8,357 nt of DNA from an uncultured Lacinutrix sp. (GTDB lineage Bacteria; Bacteroidota; Bacteroidia; Flavobacteriales; Flavobacteriaceae). The DNA is taken from assembly GCA_937916035.1 (NCBI GenBank), contig CALGIH010000006.1, positions 1-8,357 on the forward strand, given 5' to 3'. The notes beneath the pieces are model-generated. The model was not told where the DNA came from and made no database searches. It saw only the letters and a program-made list of their open reading frames with translations. The position numbers and the translations under genes are program-made. Positions 1-7,658 of this stretch are shown here, piece by piece. Position 1 is the stretch's first letter. Each line of letters starts with the position of its first letter.

Positions 1-251
1 ATGTAATTTTAAAAGGCACACGTGTGGATGGAATTTACACAGCAGATCCTGAAAAAGATTCAGCAGCTATAAAATTTGATTATATTAGCTTTGATGATGT
101 TCTTAAAAAAGGACTGAAAGTAATGGATACAACAGCTTTTACTTTAAGTCAAGAAAATAATTTACCAATTATTGTTTTTGATATGAACAAAAAAGGAAAC
201 TTACTTAAAGTAGTTTCTGGAGAAAATATTGGTACAACCGTTAATTTATAA
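1..251 (+). CDS. pyrH: UMP kinase (uridylate kinase), 3' end only
   Basis: PyrH phosphorylates UMP to UDP with ATP in the cytoplasm, the step that commits pyrimidines to nucleotide synthesis. Only the last 82 codons are present; the reading frame enters at base 3 and the gene begins left of the window. The visible part matches the C-terminal third of the hexameric bacterial enzyme of the amino-acid-kinase fold. The stretch [14 protein letters not shown] carries the conserved T-x-VDG(V/I)(Y/F)-T-x-DP segment of the nucleotide-binding region. It is followed by [11 protein letters not shown], by the LPIIVFDMN strand, and by the usual C-terminal [11 protein letters not shown] ending. The gene lies 49 bases upstream of frr on the same strand, the pyrH-frr order common in bacteria, and the two are probably cotranscribed because no terminator separates them. 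Nothing in the visible part looks broken. Identification is secure; the start and the rest of the active site cannot be judged. Confidence 0.95.
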   Translation, partial: VILKGTRVDGIYTADPEKDSAAIKFDYISFDDVLKKGLKVMDTTAFTLSQENNLPIIVFDMNKKGNLLKVVSGENIGTTVNL

Positions 252-300
252 TTTTAGTTTGGCTCAATTTTTGTCAAAATGGATTTAAAATACATTTAAA

Positions 301-858
301 ATGAACGAAGAATTACAATTTATTTTAGATTCTGCAAAAGAAGCAATGGTCAATGCTATTAAGCATTTAGAAAAGCAATTAGTAAATATTAGAGCTGGTA
401 AAGCTAGCCCTTCAATGCTTGGTAGTGTGATGGTAGAATATTATGGGTCTCAAACACTTCTTACTCAAGTGGCCAATGTAAATACTCCTGATGGTAGGAC
501 TATTACTGTGACACCTTGGGAAAAAAGCATGCTACATGAAATAGAACGTGCTATCATGATCGCTAATTTAGGCTTTAACCCTATGAATAATGTAGAAATG
601 ATTATTATCAATGTTCCTGCATTAACTGAAGAACGCAGACGTGATCTAGCTAAACAAGCTAAAGCTGAGGTTGAAGATGCTAAGGTTGGTATTAGAAACG
701 CCAGAAAAGACGCGAATAATGATATAAAAAAATTGGATGAAATTTCAGAAGATTTGCAAAAAAATGCTGAAGTAGACATTCAAGGAATGACCGATTCCTA
801 TGTGAAAATAGTAGAAGACATCTTTCTAGTTAAAGATAAAGAAATCATGACAGTATAA
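301..858 (+). CDS. frr: Ribosome recycling factor (RRF)
   Basis: RRF works with EF-G and IF3 to split the post-termination ribosome so that its subunits can be reused. The 185-residue product has the usual family length. The visible family landmarks are the domain I/II hinge region NIRAGKASPSML (29-40), the VEYYGS segment (45-50), the WEKSML and IERAI stretch (73-85), the LGFNP motif (90-94), LTEERRRDLAKQAK (108-121), and the RNARKDAN helix (132-139), which holds the conserved arginines that contact 23S rRNA. The ATG at 301 puts MNEELQFILD at the N terminus, as expected for Bacteroidota. There is no Shine-Dalgarno sequence, only an A/T-rich leader. The turn between the last two helices of the three-helix domain is short: NDIKKLDE lies between RKDAN and ISED, where the E. 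coli protein has 11 residues. A clear terminator follows the stop codon at once, so frr ends the transcript that includes pyrH. Confidence 0.97.
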   Translation: MNEELQFILDSAKEAMVNAIKHLEKQLVNIRAGKASPSMLGSVMVEYYGSQTLLTQVANVNTPDGRTITVTPWEKSMLHEIERAIMIANLGFNPMNNVEMIIINVPALTEERRRDLAKQAKAEVEDAKVGIRNARKDANNDIKKLDEISEDLQKNAEVDIQGMTDSYVKIVEDIFLVKDKEIMTV

Positions 859-888
859 GAAAGAGCGACACTAAAGTCGCTTTTTTTG
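858..888 (+). terminator. Intrinsic terminator after frr
   Basis: Bases 864-869 (AGCGAC) pair perfectly with 876-881 (GTCGCT) across a six-base loop, and seven T residues follow at 881-887. The stem can be extended outward by A-T and G-T pairs between the A-rich run at 858-863 and the T tract. It starts directly after the frr stop codon. This ends the pyrH-frr transcript and means the next gene needs its own promoter. The A-rich/T-rich flanks could let it work in both directions, but no minus-strand gene needs that here. Confidence 0.88.
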
Positions 889-915
889 TGTTACATATAG
901 ACTCATTTAAAATTT

Positions 916-2181
916 ATGAAATACTATTTGCACTATTATCTGTTTTTCTTTCTCATAATATTTAACAGCCAAGCTCAATCAGAAACGCAATCAGATTCAA
1001 TAAATACCTCTGTTTTTTCGAAAACCCTAGAATCTGGTTACCTAGAAACAAAATATTTCAATTTTGACCTTAGGTATTTAGTTAAATACAACCAATATGA
1101 AGGATTTAGAACTGGAATTGGAGGTGTTACCAATTCAAATGTATCTGATGTAATCCGTTTTGAAGGTTATACAGTTTATGGTTTTATAGATGATGCATTT
1201 AAATATAGCTTCGGAACTGGAGTTCGTTTAGCAAAAAAAACGAATACATGGCTTAATGTTAATTACACAGATGATTTACAAGAAACTGGAAGTTCAAACT
1301 TCCTCACAGACCAGCGATTGTTTCAGCTTTTTGAACCAAGACTTATTAATATTGAATTGTTTCATAAACATATCACAAAAGCCATATCACTCGAGCACCA
1401 ATTAGCACCAGAGATACTTACTGAAACTCAATTTGCTCAAAGCAAAATAGAGCCCAAATACGATTACAACTACAATCATGAAACTCTAGGGAATTATGAA
1501 AATTACAAATTAAGTTTACTAACTTTTTCAACACAATTAAGTTTGTTTAGCGAGTTTAAACAAACACCTACTGGCATTGTAGAAACCAAATCTGGATTTC
1601 CAAAATTTACAATTCAATACACAAAGAGTTTTTCAAACTTTTTAAAAAGTGATTTTGGTTTTTCAAAATTAGATTTCAGAGCTATCCAACAATTCAAATA
1701 CAAAAAAGAAGCACTTACAGAATTTGTACTTACTAGTGGTTTGGCAAATGGCGATATTCCAATCACACACACCTATCATGCGTATCCGAATAATGTAAAT
1801 AAAGAAACCATTTTACAGCGTTTTTCAGTTGCTGGCACCAATAGTTTTGAAACCATGTATTTTAATGAATTTTACTCAGATAAGTTTGCAACGCTTCAAA
1901 TGAAACACAAATTAAGTCCTGTAATTATTTCACCATGGTTGAAGCCTAAAATTGTTTTAATTTATAGATACGCTATAGGAAACATGGACAACATTAATAG
2001 GCACGAAAACATCACTTTTGGCACTTTGGAAAAAGGCTATTCTGAAGCAGGGTTGGAAATAAACAAACTGTTTTTTGGCTTTGGGCTGAGCTTCGCATAC
2101 AGACATGGAGCGTATCATCTTCCAGAATTTGGTGATAATTTTGCATTTAAATTCACTTTTAATTTAAATCTCAAGAAATAA
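916..2181 (+). CDS. Stand-alone DUF5686-type outer-membrane beta-barrel protein
   Basis: Predicted secreted outer-membrane protein of 421 residues with no known biochemical function. Residues 1-20 form a signal peptide: a short lysine/tyrosine N-region, the hydrophobic LFFFLIIF core, and a likely signal peptidase I site after Ala20 (Ser18 at -3). The remainder is rich in alternating aromatic/polar beta strands with no helical membrane segment. Its motifs follow the C-terminal barrel of the DUF5686 family: NQYEGFRTGIGGVTN (59-73), RFEGYTVYGFIDDAFKY (81-97), QTPTGIVETKSGFPKFTIQY (216-235), SFETMYFNEFYSD (310-322), GYSEAGLEINKLFFGFGL (374-391) and a final strand around 405-417. As I recall the family, full DUF5686 proteins run to about 800 residues with an N-terminal carboxypeptidase-regulatory-like domain and a further DUF5686 segment before the barrel. 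Here that half is absent and the signal peptide sits almost directly before the barrel. The chain ends in KK rather than the usual terminal aromatic residue. It has its own transcription unit after the frr terminator. Family assignment is moderately strong. Confidence 0.8.
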   Translation: MKYYLHYYLFFFLIIFNSQAQSETQSDSINTSVFSKTLESGYLETKYFNFDLRYLVKYNQYEGFRTGIGGVTNSNVSDVIRFEGYTVYGFIDDAFKYSFGTGVRLAKKTNTWLNVNYTDDLQETGSSNFLTDQRLFQLFEPRLINIELFHKHITKAISLEHQLAPEILTETQFAQSKIEPKYDYNYNHETLGNYENYKLSLLTFSTQLSLFSEFKQTPTGIVETKSGFPKFTIQYTKSFSNFLKSDFGFSKLDFRAIQQFKYKKEALTEFVLTSGLANGDIPITHTYHAYPNNVNKETILQRFSVAGTNSFETMYFNEFYSDKFATLQMKHKLSPVIISPWLKPKIVLIYRYAIGNMDNINRHENITFGTLEKGYSEAGLEINKLFFGFGLSFAYRHGAYHLPEFGDNFAFKFTFNLNLKK

Positions 2182-2202
2182 GAGATTTACACTAGGAATC
2201 AG

Positions 2203-2232
2203 CTGTTTTTCCTAACAAATTACATACCTTTG
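2203..2232 (+). promoter_or_regulatory. Bacteroidota-type promoter before the MMPL transporter gene
   Basis: TACCTTTG at 2225-2232 is a perfect match to the TAnnTTTG -7 element used by the primary sigma factor of Flavobacterium and Bacteroides. Nineteen bases upstream, CTG followed by five T residues (2203-2210) is a one-mismatch version of the TTG -33 element, at an allowed spacing. Transcription would begin near 2237-2241, giving a leader of only about 10 bases before the ATG at 2249. It lies in the 67-base gap between the barrel gene and the transporter gene, where a promoter would be expected. Confidence 0.5.
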
Positions 2233-2248
2233 GGCATCAAAATTTGCT

Positions 2249-4642
2249 ATGGCTAAATTGTTTTCAGTAGGCTTTTGGGAAACTATTGCTAGACTGATTC
2301 TTCGTAATAGAATAGGCATCATAATTGTCGTTTTACTATCCACATACTTCTTTAGTTTGCAATGGGATAAAATGCGATTTACCTATACTGAAGCAAATTT
2401 ATTACCTGATGACCATGAAGTAAATATTGAATATAACATATTTCTTGAAACCTTTGGTGATGAAGGAAATCTAATCATTATTGGTATAAAAGACAGTACT
2501 CTTTTTACGGTTGCAAACTTAAATGCATGGAACAAACTTGCCAGTGATTTTAAAACCTATAAAGAAGTTGAAACTGTCGTCTCCATTAAAGATCTGCAAA
2601 AATTAGTAAAAAACCAGGAGAAGCAACAGTTTGATTTAATTCCTTTTATTAAAGATTCTATTCGCTCTGAAAAAGAAATTTTAATCCTACAAAGTGAATT
2701 GTTTGAGCAGTATCCTTTTTATGACAATTTTCTATTCAACAAAAACAGTAAAGCTGTAAGATCTGCCATTTATTTAGATAAAAGCATAGTTAATACTACT
2801 GCTCGAAAAGACTTTATCACAGATGTTTTAATTCCAAAAGTGGAGCAATTCGAAACGGCTACTAATTTAGATGTTCGCATTTCTGGAATGCCATACATTC
2901 GCACCTTAAATTCTCAAAATATTATTGACGAAATAGGTAAATTTATTGTTGCTGCCTTAGGCGTTACATCTTTGATATTCTTTTTCTTTTTTAGATCATT
3001 TAGAGCCACATTTATTTCGATGGTTGTGGTACTTGTAGGCGTTATGTGGACCTTTGGAATCATAGGATTGTTAGAATATGAAATCACTGTCCTTACAGCA
3101 TTAATACCTCCTTTAATTATTGTCATCGGGATTCCGAACTGTATTTTCCTAATCAACAAATATCAACACGAAGTAAACAAACATGGAAATAAAGCAAAAT
3201 CATTGCAACGTGTTATTACCAAAATTGGGAATGCAACATTAATGACCAATATTACTACAGCTTCTGGTTTTGCTACATTTATTATTACTGACAGTAAATT
3301 ATTAAAGGAATTTGGAACCGTTGCTTCTTTGAGTATTTTGGCAATTTTTATACTGTGTATATTGATTATCCCGATCATTTATAGCTATATGCCAATGCCA
3401 AAAGATAAACATCTGGAGCATCTAAACAAACGTTGGATTACCACCTTTGGTGATTGGATGGAGCATATGGTGAAAAACAGAAAAATCACTATTTATATAA
3501 CCTCTATAATTTTACTCGTTGCGAGTATTATTGGTATTTATCAAATTAAAATTTCTGGTAGTTTAATTGAAGACATGCCAAGAAATGCTGATTTTTATAA
3601 AGATATTAAGTTTTTTGAATCTGAATTTAATGGTGTGATGCCATTAGAAATTATGATCGATACCAAACGAAAAAAAGGTGTGATGAAATTATCAAACCTT
3701 AAACGCATGGATGAGCTTGAAGATCTCATTATTGAAACGCCACAATTATCAAAACCAATTTCGGTTGTTAGCTTGGTGAAATATTCCAAACAAGCTTATT
3801 ATAATGGCAACCCCAAATATTACCAATTACCTTCATCACAAGAGAATGGTTTCATTTTATCCTATGCAAAAAACTCATCGCAAGATGTCGATTTGTTAAA
3901 TAATTTTGTTGACTCTACTGGTCAATATGCTAGAATAACAACTTTCATGAAAGATGTTGGAACTGATAAAATGGAGCGCATTGAAGAAAATTTAAAAGAA
4001 AAAATAGACAAGTTATTCCCTGAAGAAAACCACAAGGTTACCTTAACCGGAAAAGCGTATCTCTTTCAAAAAGGAACTTATTTTTTAGTCAATAATTTAA
4101 TACTCTCATTGTCATTGGCAATTGTGTTGATTTCGTTATTTATGGCCTATATGTTTCGTTCCTTTAGGATGATTATTGTGTCACTAATTCCAAACTTGTT
4201 GCCCCTTTTAATAACTGCTGGTTTAATGGGTTACTTAGGTGTGCCAATAAAACCATCAACGATTTTGGTGTTTAGTATCGCTTTTGGAATCTCTGTTGAC
4301 GATACCATTCACTTTTTGGCAAAATACAGACAAGAATTACTGGCCAACAACTGGAAAATTAGAAAATCTGTATACGCAGCACTTAGAGAAACTGGTGTCA
4401 GCATGTTTTATACTTCCATTGTATTATTCTTTGGTTTTTCAGTATTTATCATATCAAATTTTGGCGGTACTGTTGCCTTAGGAGCCTTAGTATCAGTCAC
4501 CTTATTGTTCGCTATGTTAGCTAATTTACTACTGCTACCATCCCTACTTTTATCTCTAGAAAGAAGCATTGCCAACAAAGAAGTTTTAAAAGAACCTAAC
4601 TTTAAAATCATCCCTGAAGAAGATAAGAATAGTGATAAATAA
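2249..4642 (+). CDS. MMPL/RND-superfamily inner-membrane transporter
   Basis: Predicted inner-membrane exporter of the RND superfamily, closest in layout to the MMPL/hopanoid-transporter-like group (COG1033 type). The 797 residues form two pseudo-repeats. TM1 lies near 22-37, a large periplasmic loop spans about 38-228, TM2-6 lie within about 231-380, TM7 near 414-431, a second periplasmic loop spans about 432-610, and TM8-12 lie within about 614-769. A charged cytoplasmic tail follows. Each repeat has the loop landmark before its helix bundle (ISGMPYIRTL at 211-220, LTGKAYLFQKG at 599-609). In the second half, FGISVDDTIHFLAKYRQE (679-696) is the classic TM10 motif, with Asp684/Asp685 as proton-relay candidates. 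The matching TM4 position reads IGIPNCIFLINKYQHE (293-308) and has no acidic residue. The substrate is unknown; the family moves lipids and other hydrophobic molecules. The start at 2249 gives MAKLFSVGFWETIARLILRN, a normal amphipathic lead-in to TM1. No separate adaptor protein gene is nearby. The next gene, asnS, follows after 31 bases. Confidence 0.9.
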   Translation: MAKLFSVGFWETIARLILRNRIGIIIVVLLSTYFFSLQWDKMRFTYTEANLLPDDHEVNIEYNIFLETFGDEGNLIIIGIKDSTLFTVANLNAWNKLASDFKTYKEVETVVSIKDLQKLVKNQEKQQFDLIPFIKDSIRSEKEILILQSELFEQYPFYDNFLFNKNSKAVRSAIYLDKSIVNTTARKDFITDVLIPKVEQFETATNLDVRISGMPYIRTLNSQNIIDEIGKFIVAALGVTSLIFFFFFRSFRATFISMVVVLVGVMWTFGIIGLLEYEITVLTALIPPLIIVIGIPNCIFLINKYQHEVNKHGNKAKSLQRVITKIGNATLMTNITTASGFATFIITDSKLLKEFGTVASLSILAIFILCILIIPIIYSYMPMPKDKHLEHLNKRWITTFGDWMEHMVKNRKITIYITSIILLVASIIGIYQIKISGSLIEDMPRNADFYKDIKFFESEFNGVMPLEIMIDTKRKKGVMKLSNLKRMDELEDLIIETPQLSKPISVVSLVKYSKQAYYNGNPKYYQLPSSQENGFILSYAKNSSQDVDLLNNFVDSTGQYARITTFMKDVGTDKMERIEENLKEKIDKLFPEENHKVTLTGKAYLFQKGTYFLVNNLILSLSLAIVLISLFMAYMFRSFRMIIVSLIPNLLPLLITAGLMGYLGVPIKPSTILVFSIAFGISVDDTIHFLAKYRQELLANNWKIRKSVYAALRETGVSMFYTSIVLFFGFSVFIISNFGGTVALGALVSVTLLFAMLANLLLLPSLLLSLERSIANKEVLKEPNFKIIPEEDKNSDK

Positions 4643-4643
4643 T

Positions 4644-4651
4644 TATCTTTA
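4644..4651 (+). promoter_or_regulatory. Candidate -7 promoter element before asnS
   Basis: TATCTTTA matches seven of the eight positions of the Bacteroidota TAnnTTTG -7 element and starts two bases after the TAA stop of the transporter gene. It lies 22 bases before the asnS ATG, and an A-rich leader follows, the usual look of a flavobacterial gene start. No convincing TTG -33 element is found 17-23 bases upstream, so asnS may instead be read from the transporter promoter. Confidence 0.3.
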
Positions 4652-4673
4652 CACTTTAAAAAAATAAACAAAA

Positions 4674-6107
4674 ATGACGTCAAGAACAGTTGCCGAATTA
4701 CTTTCGGAAAAACAAACACAAATAGATATTGAAGTTAAAGGTTGGGTAAGAACTTTTAGAGCAAATCGTTTTATTGCTTTAAATGATGGCTCAACTATAA
4801 ATAATATTCAGTGTGTTGTTGACTTTGAAAATTTTGAAGAAACCACTCTAAAACGAATTACAACTGGAGCTGCTATATATATAAAAGGTGTTTTGACTGA
4901 AAGCCAAGGCAAAGGTCAAAGTGTTGAGATTCAAGTTAATTCAATTGAAATTTTAGGTGATTCAGATCCTGAAACTTATCCTATTCAACCTAAAAAACAT
5001 TCGTTTGAGTTTTTAAGAGAAAATGCGCATCTTAGAACAAGAACCAGTACGTTTAGTGCAGTCATGCGTTTGCGCTCATCATTATCATTTGCCGTTCATA
5101 AGTACTTTAACGAAAATGGGTTTTATAATATGCACACTCCTATTATCACAGCAAGTGACGCTGAAGGAGCTGGAGAAACATTTAGAGTAAGTGCTTTAGA
5201 CGCAAAAAATCCACCGCTTAAAGAAGATGGTACTGTAGATTATTCTGAAGATTTCTTCGGAAAAGAAACTAACCTAACCGTTTCTGGTCAATTAGAAGCA
5301 GAAACATTTGCCATGTCATTGGGTAAAGTATATACGTTTGGACCAACGTTTAGAGCAGAAAACTCAAATACATCACGCCATTTATCAGAGTTCTGGATGA
5401 TAGAACCTGAAGTTGCTTTCATGGATATTTATGGTAATATGGACTTGGCTGAAGACTTTATGAAATCAGTAATTCGTTATGTGTTAGAAAACAATAAAGA
5501 AGATTTAGAATTCTTAGAACAACGTTTAATCCAAGAAGATAAATCTAAACCACAAGCCGAACGCAGCGACATGTCCTTAACAGACAAACTTCGTTTTGTT
5601 GTAGATAATAATTTTAAACGTGTTACTTATACCGAAGCAATTGATATTCTTAGGAATAGCAAGCCAAATAAGAAAAAGAAATTCAACTACATTATTGAAG
5701 AATGGGGAGCTGATTTACAAAGTGAACACGAACGTTTTTTGGTTGAAAAACATTTTAACTGTCCAGTTATTTTGTACGATTATCCAGCAAATATCAAGGC
5801 ATTTTACATGCGCTTAAATGAAGATGGCAAAACGGTTCGTGCTATGGATATTTTGTTTCCAGGTATTGGAGAAATTGTTGGAGGAAGTCAAAGAGAAGAA
5901 CGTCTTGACGTTTTAAAAGAAAAAATGGCAGCTCTAGATATTCCAGAAGAGGAATTATGGTGGTACTTAGATTTAAGGAAATATGGTACAGCTGTACATT
6001 CAGGCTTCGGATTAGGTTTTGAACGCTTGGTAATGTTTGCGACTGGCATGACCAATATTAGAGATGTTATTCCCTATCCAAGAACACCTCAAAATGCAGA
6101 ATTCTAA
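4674..6107 (+). CDS. asnS: Asparaginyl-tRNA synthetase
   Basis: Charges tRNA-Asn with asparagine in the cytoplasm; a class IIb aminoacyl-tRNA synthetase that normally works as a homodimer. The 477-residue chain starts with an OB-fold anticodon-binding domain (about 18-95, KGWVRTFRANRFIALNDGS at 22-40). A linker with the KKHSFEFLRENAHLRTRT signature (107-124) follows, then the catalytic domain. Motif 1 covers about 145-160 (FNENGFYNMHTPIITA). Motif 2 is FRAENSNTSRHLSEFWMIEPE (226-246), with the RHLSEFWMIEPE form expected of AsnRS. Motif 3 includes GFGLGFERLV (444-453) and ends at the typical PYPRTPQNAEF C terminus. An insert between motifs 1 and 2 (about 174-203) is, as I recall, usual in Bacteroidota AsnRS. 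The ATG at 4674 gives the normal N terminus and has an A-rich leader instead of a Shine-Dalgarno site. The gene may be read from the upstream transporter promoter or from its own weak element; a strong terminator closes it. It appears intact. Confidence 0.97.
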   Translation: MTSRTVAELLSEKQTQIDIEVKGWVRTFRANRFIALNDGSTINNIQCVVDFENFEETTLKRITTGAAIYIKGVLTESQGKGQSVEIQVNSIEILGDSDPETYPIQPKKHSFEFLRENAHLRTRTSTFSAVMRLRSSLSFAVHKYFNENGFYNMHTPIITASDAEGAGETFRVSALDAKNPPLKEDGTVDYSEDFFGKETNLTVSGQLEAETFAMSLGKVYTFGPTFRAENSNTSRHLSEFWMIEPEVAFMDIYGNMDLAEDFMKSVIRYVLENNKEDLEFLEQRLIQEDKSKPQAERSDMSLTDKLRFVVDNNFKRVTYTEAIDILRNSKPNKKKKFNYIIEEWGADLQSEHERFLVEKHFNCPVILYDYPANIKAFYMRLNEDGKTVRAMDILFPGIGEIVGGSQREERLDVLKEKMAALDIPEEELWWYLDLRKYGTAVHSGFGLGFERLVMFATGMTNIRDVIPYPRTPQNAEF

Positions 6108-6134
6108 TTAATTTTTGAAAATAAAATAATAAAT

Positions 6135-6175
6135 AAAACAATCTTCGTTTTCAATTAATGTAGATTGTTTTTTTT
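6135..6175 (+). terminator. Intrinsic terminator after asnS
   Basis: Bases 6135-6144 (AAAACAATCT) pair with 6162-6171 (AGATTGTTTT) in a ten-base perfect stem around a 17-base loop, and the T run continues to 6175 with more T-rich sequence after it. The stem is AT-rich and has three G-C pairs. It starts 28 bases after the asnS stop and separates asnS from rpoN. Confidence 0.85.
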
Positions 6176-6202
6176 ATTTTTATAAAAACCCAAATTAAAA
6201 TA

Positions 6203-7657
6203 ATGCTTAAACAGTTTTTACAGTTTAAATTATCTCAAAAGTTATCGCCTCAGCAAATACAACTGATGAAGCTGATACAATTACCTACGCAAGCTTTTGA
6301 ACAACGCTTAAAACAAGAATTAGAAGAAAATCCTGCTCTCGAAAGCGGAAAAGAGACCTCAGATGAGCTTGATGATGATTTTGATAACAGCGAAGATTAT
6401 GATGATAACGAATCTATAAACGCAGAAGACATCAACGTTGATGAATACCTCAGTGATGATGAGATTCCAGATTATAGAATGCATGCTAATAATTATAGTG
6501 CAGACGATGAAGAGAAAAGTGTACCTTTTGCCTCTGGAACTTCGTTTACACAGCATTTAACAAACCAACTTAGCACCTTTAGATTAAATGAAGAAGAAGA
6601 GCAAATTGCCGAATTTTTAGTTGGCAGTGTAGATGAAAGTGGCTATATACGTCGCGCCTTAAGTGATATTACGGATGATTTGGCATTTACTCAAAACGTC
6701 TATACAGAAGAAGCTAAAATAGAAAATGTCCTTAAAATAGTTCATCTGTTAGATCCTGCTGGAGTTGGGGCACGTAACCTCCAAGAATGTTTATTGATTC
6801 AATTACACCGAAAAACTCAAAATCCAAATGTTGAATTAGCAACATCTATTCTTGACAGAGCCTTTGAGCAATTCACAAAAAAACATTATAAAAAGTTACT
6901 TCAAAAATTTGATATTACTGAGGTACAACTTAAAGATGCTATTCTTGAGATTGAACGTTTAAATCCAAAACCAGGAAGCTCTTATTCTGGAAACACTAGA
7001 ATGATTGAGCACGTTGTCCCTGATTTTAATATCAAAATAATAGATGGAGAATTAAACTTGACTTTAAACGGGCGAAATGCCCCTGAGTTGCATGTATCAA
7101 GAGAATACAATAATATGCTTAAAGGGTATAAAGAATCTAAAGACAAGTCTAAATCACAAAAAGATGCGGTCCTTTTTATTAAGCAAAAACTAGATGCGGC
7201 AAAGTGGTTCATTGACGCTATTAAGCAACGGCAACAAACGCTTTTTGTTACCATGAGTTCTATTATGCATTATCAAAAGGAGTATTTTTTAACAGGTGAT
7301 GAGCGAAAACTAAGACCAATGATTCTTAAGGATATCGCTGATGAAATTGAAATGGACGTATCAACAATATCACGTGTTGCCAATAGTAAATATGCAGATA
7401 CACCTTATGGAACAAAACTTATTAAAGAGTTCTTTAGTGAATCTATGACCAATGATCAAGGTGAAGAAGTATCGACACGTGAAATAAAAAAGATCTTAGA
7501 AACAGTCATTAAAGAAGAAAATAAAAGAAAGCCTTTAACTGATGAAAAATTAGCTAAAATTTTAAAAGAAAAAGGGTATCCTATTGCAAGACGAACAATT
7601 GCAAAATATAGAGAGCAATTGGATTTGCCAGTTGCAAGACTAAGAAAACAAATCTAG
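6203..7657 (+). CDS. rpoN: RNA polymerase sigma-54 factor
   Basis: Alternative sigma factor that directs RNA polymerase to -24/-12 promoters and needs an AAA+ enhancer-binding activator to open DNA. The 484 residues carry all parts of the family. Region I (1-46) is rich in Gln and Leu (KLSQKLSPQQIQLMKLIQLP) and contacts the activator. Region II (about 47-106) is very acidic, with about 25 Asp/Glu in 60 residues. The core-binding region spans about 112-300 and includes FLVGSVDESGYI and LDPAGVGARNLQECL. A helix-turn-helix lies near 375-397 (LKDIADEIEMDVSTISRVAN), followed by the C-terminal RpoN box ARRTIAKYRE (462-471), which reads the -24 element and differs from the canonical ARRTVAKYRE by one conservative change. 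The ATG at 6203 gives the standard N terminus. The gene follows the asnS terminator, so it starts a new transcript, and ends one base before a membrane protein gene. No enhancer-binding activator is encoded in this window. Confidence 0.97.
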   Translation: MLKQFLQFKLSQKLSPQQIQLMKLIQLPTQAFEQRLKQELEENPALESGKETSDELDDDFDNSEDYDDNESINAEDINVDEYLSDDEIPDYRMHANNYSADDEEKSVPFASGTSFTQHLTNQLSTFRLNEEEEQIAEFLVGSVDESGYIRRALSDITDDLAFTQNVYTEEAKIENVLKIVHLLDPAGVGARNLQECLLIQLHRKTQNPNVELATSILDRAFEQFTKKHYKKLLQKFDITEVQLKDAILEIERLNPKPGSSYSGNTRMIEHVVPDFNIKIIDGELNLTLNGRNAPELHVSREYNNMLKGYKESKDKSKSQKDAVLFIKQKLDAAKWFIDAIKQRQQTLFVTMSSIMHYQKEYFLTGDERKLRPMILKDIADEIEMDVSTISRVANSKYADTPYGTKLIKEFFSESMTNDQGEEVSTREIKKILETVIKEENKRKPLTDEKLAKILKEKGYPIARRTIAKYREQLDLPVARLRKQI

Positions 7658-7658
7658 T

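Noticed and set aside
271..298. TTG, 17 bases, TACATTTA: a possible promoter directly before frr.
   Set aside because: The -7 element ends two bases before the frr ATG, so transcription would begin inside or after the start codon. It fits better as chance in AT-rich DNA between two cotranscribed genes.
279..299. Six-codon reading frame (MDLKYI) ending one base before the frr start.
   Set aside because: So short a frame is expected by chance. Coupling with frr is possible, but nothing in the peptide or in a ribosome-binding site supports it.
465..779. Open reading frame of 104 codons on the minus strand inside frr.
   Set aside because: It lies entirely opposite a well-conserved gene, and its composition (Ser/Phe/Ile-rich) is what the complement of frr codons gives. 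It is a shadow frame, as are the other minus-strand frames inside the transporter, asnS and rpoN.
2165..2189. Hairpin with an eight-base AT-rich stem around the stop codon of the barrel gene.
   Set aside because: No T tract follows, only two of the eight pairs are G-C, and the loop contains the stop codon. It is too weak to call a terminator.
4462..4476. Sequence resembling a sigma-54 -24/-12 promoter (TGGC, then GG-N10-GC spacing, TTGC).
   Set aside because: It lies within the coding region of the transporter, fully explained by the codons for Gly-Gly-Thr-Val-Ala. It is about 200 bases from the next gene, with no activator site seen.
6175..6182. TATTTTTA as a -7 element for rpoN.
   Set aside because: It is part of the T-rich tail of the asnS terminator, and no -33 element lies at a suitable distance. 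The rpoN promoter could not be placed.
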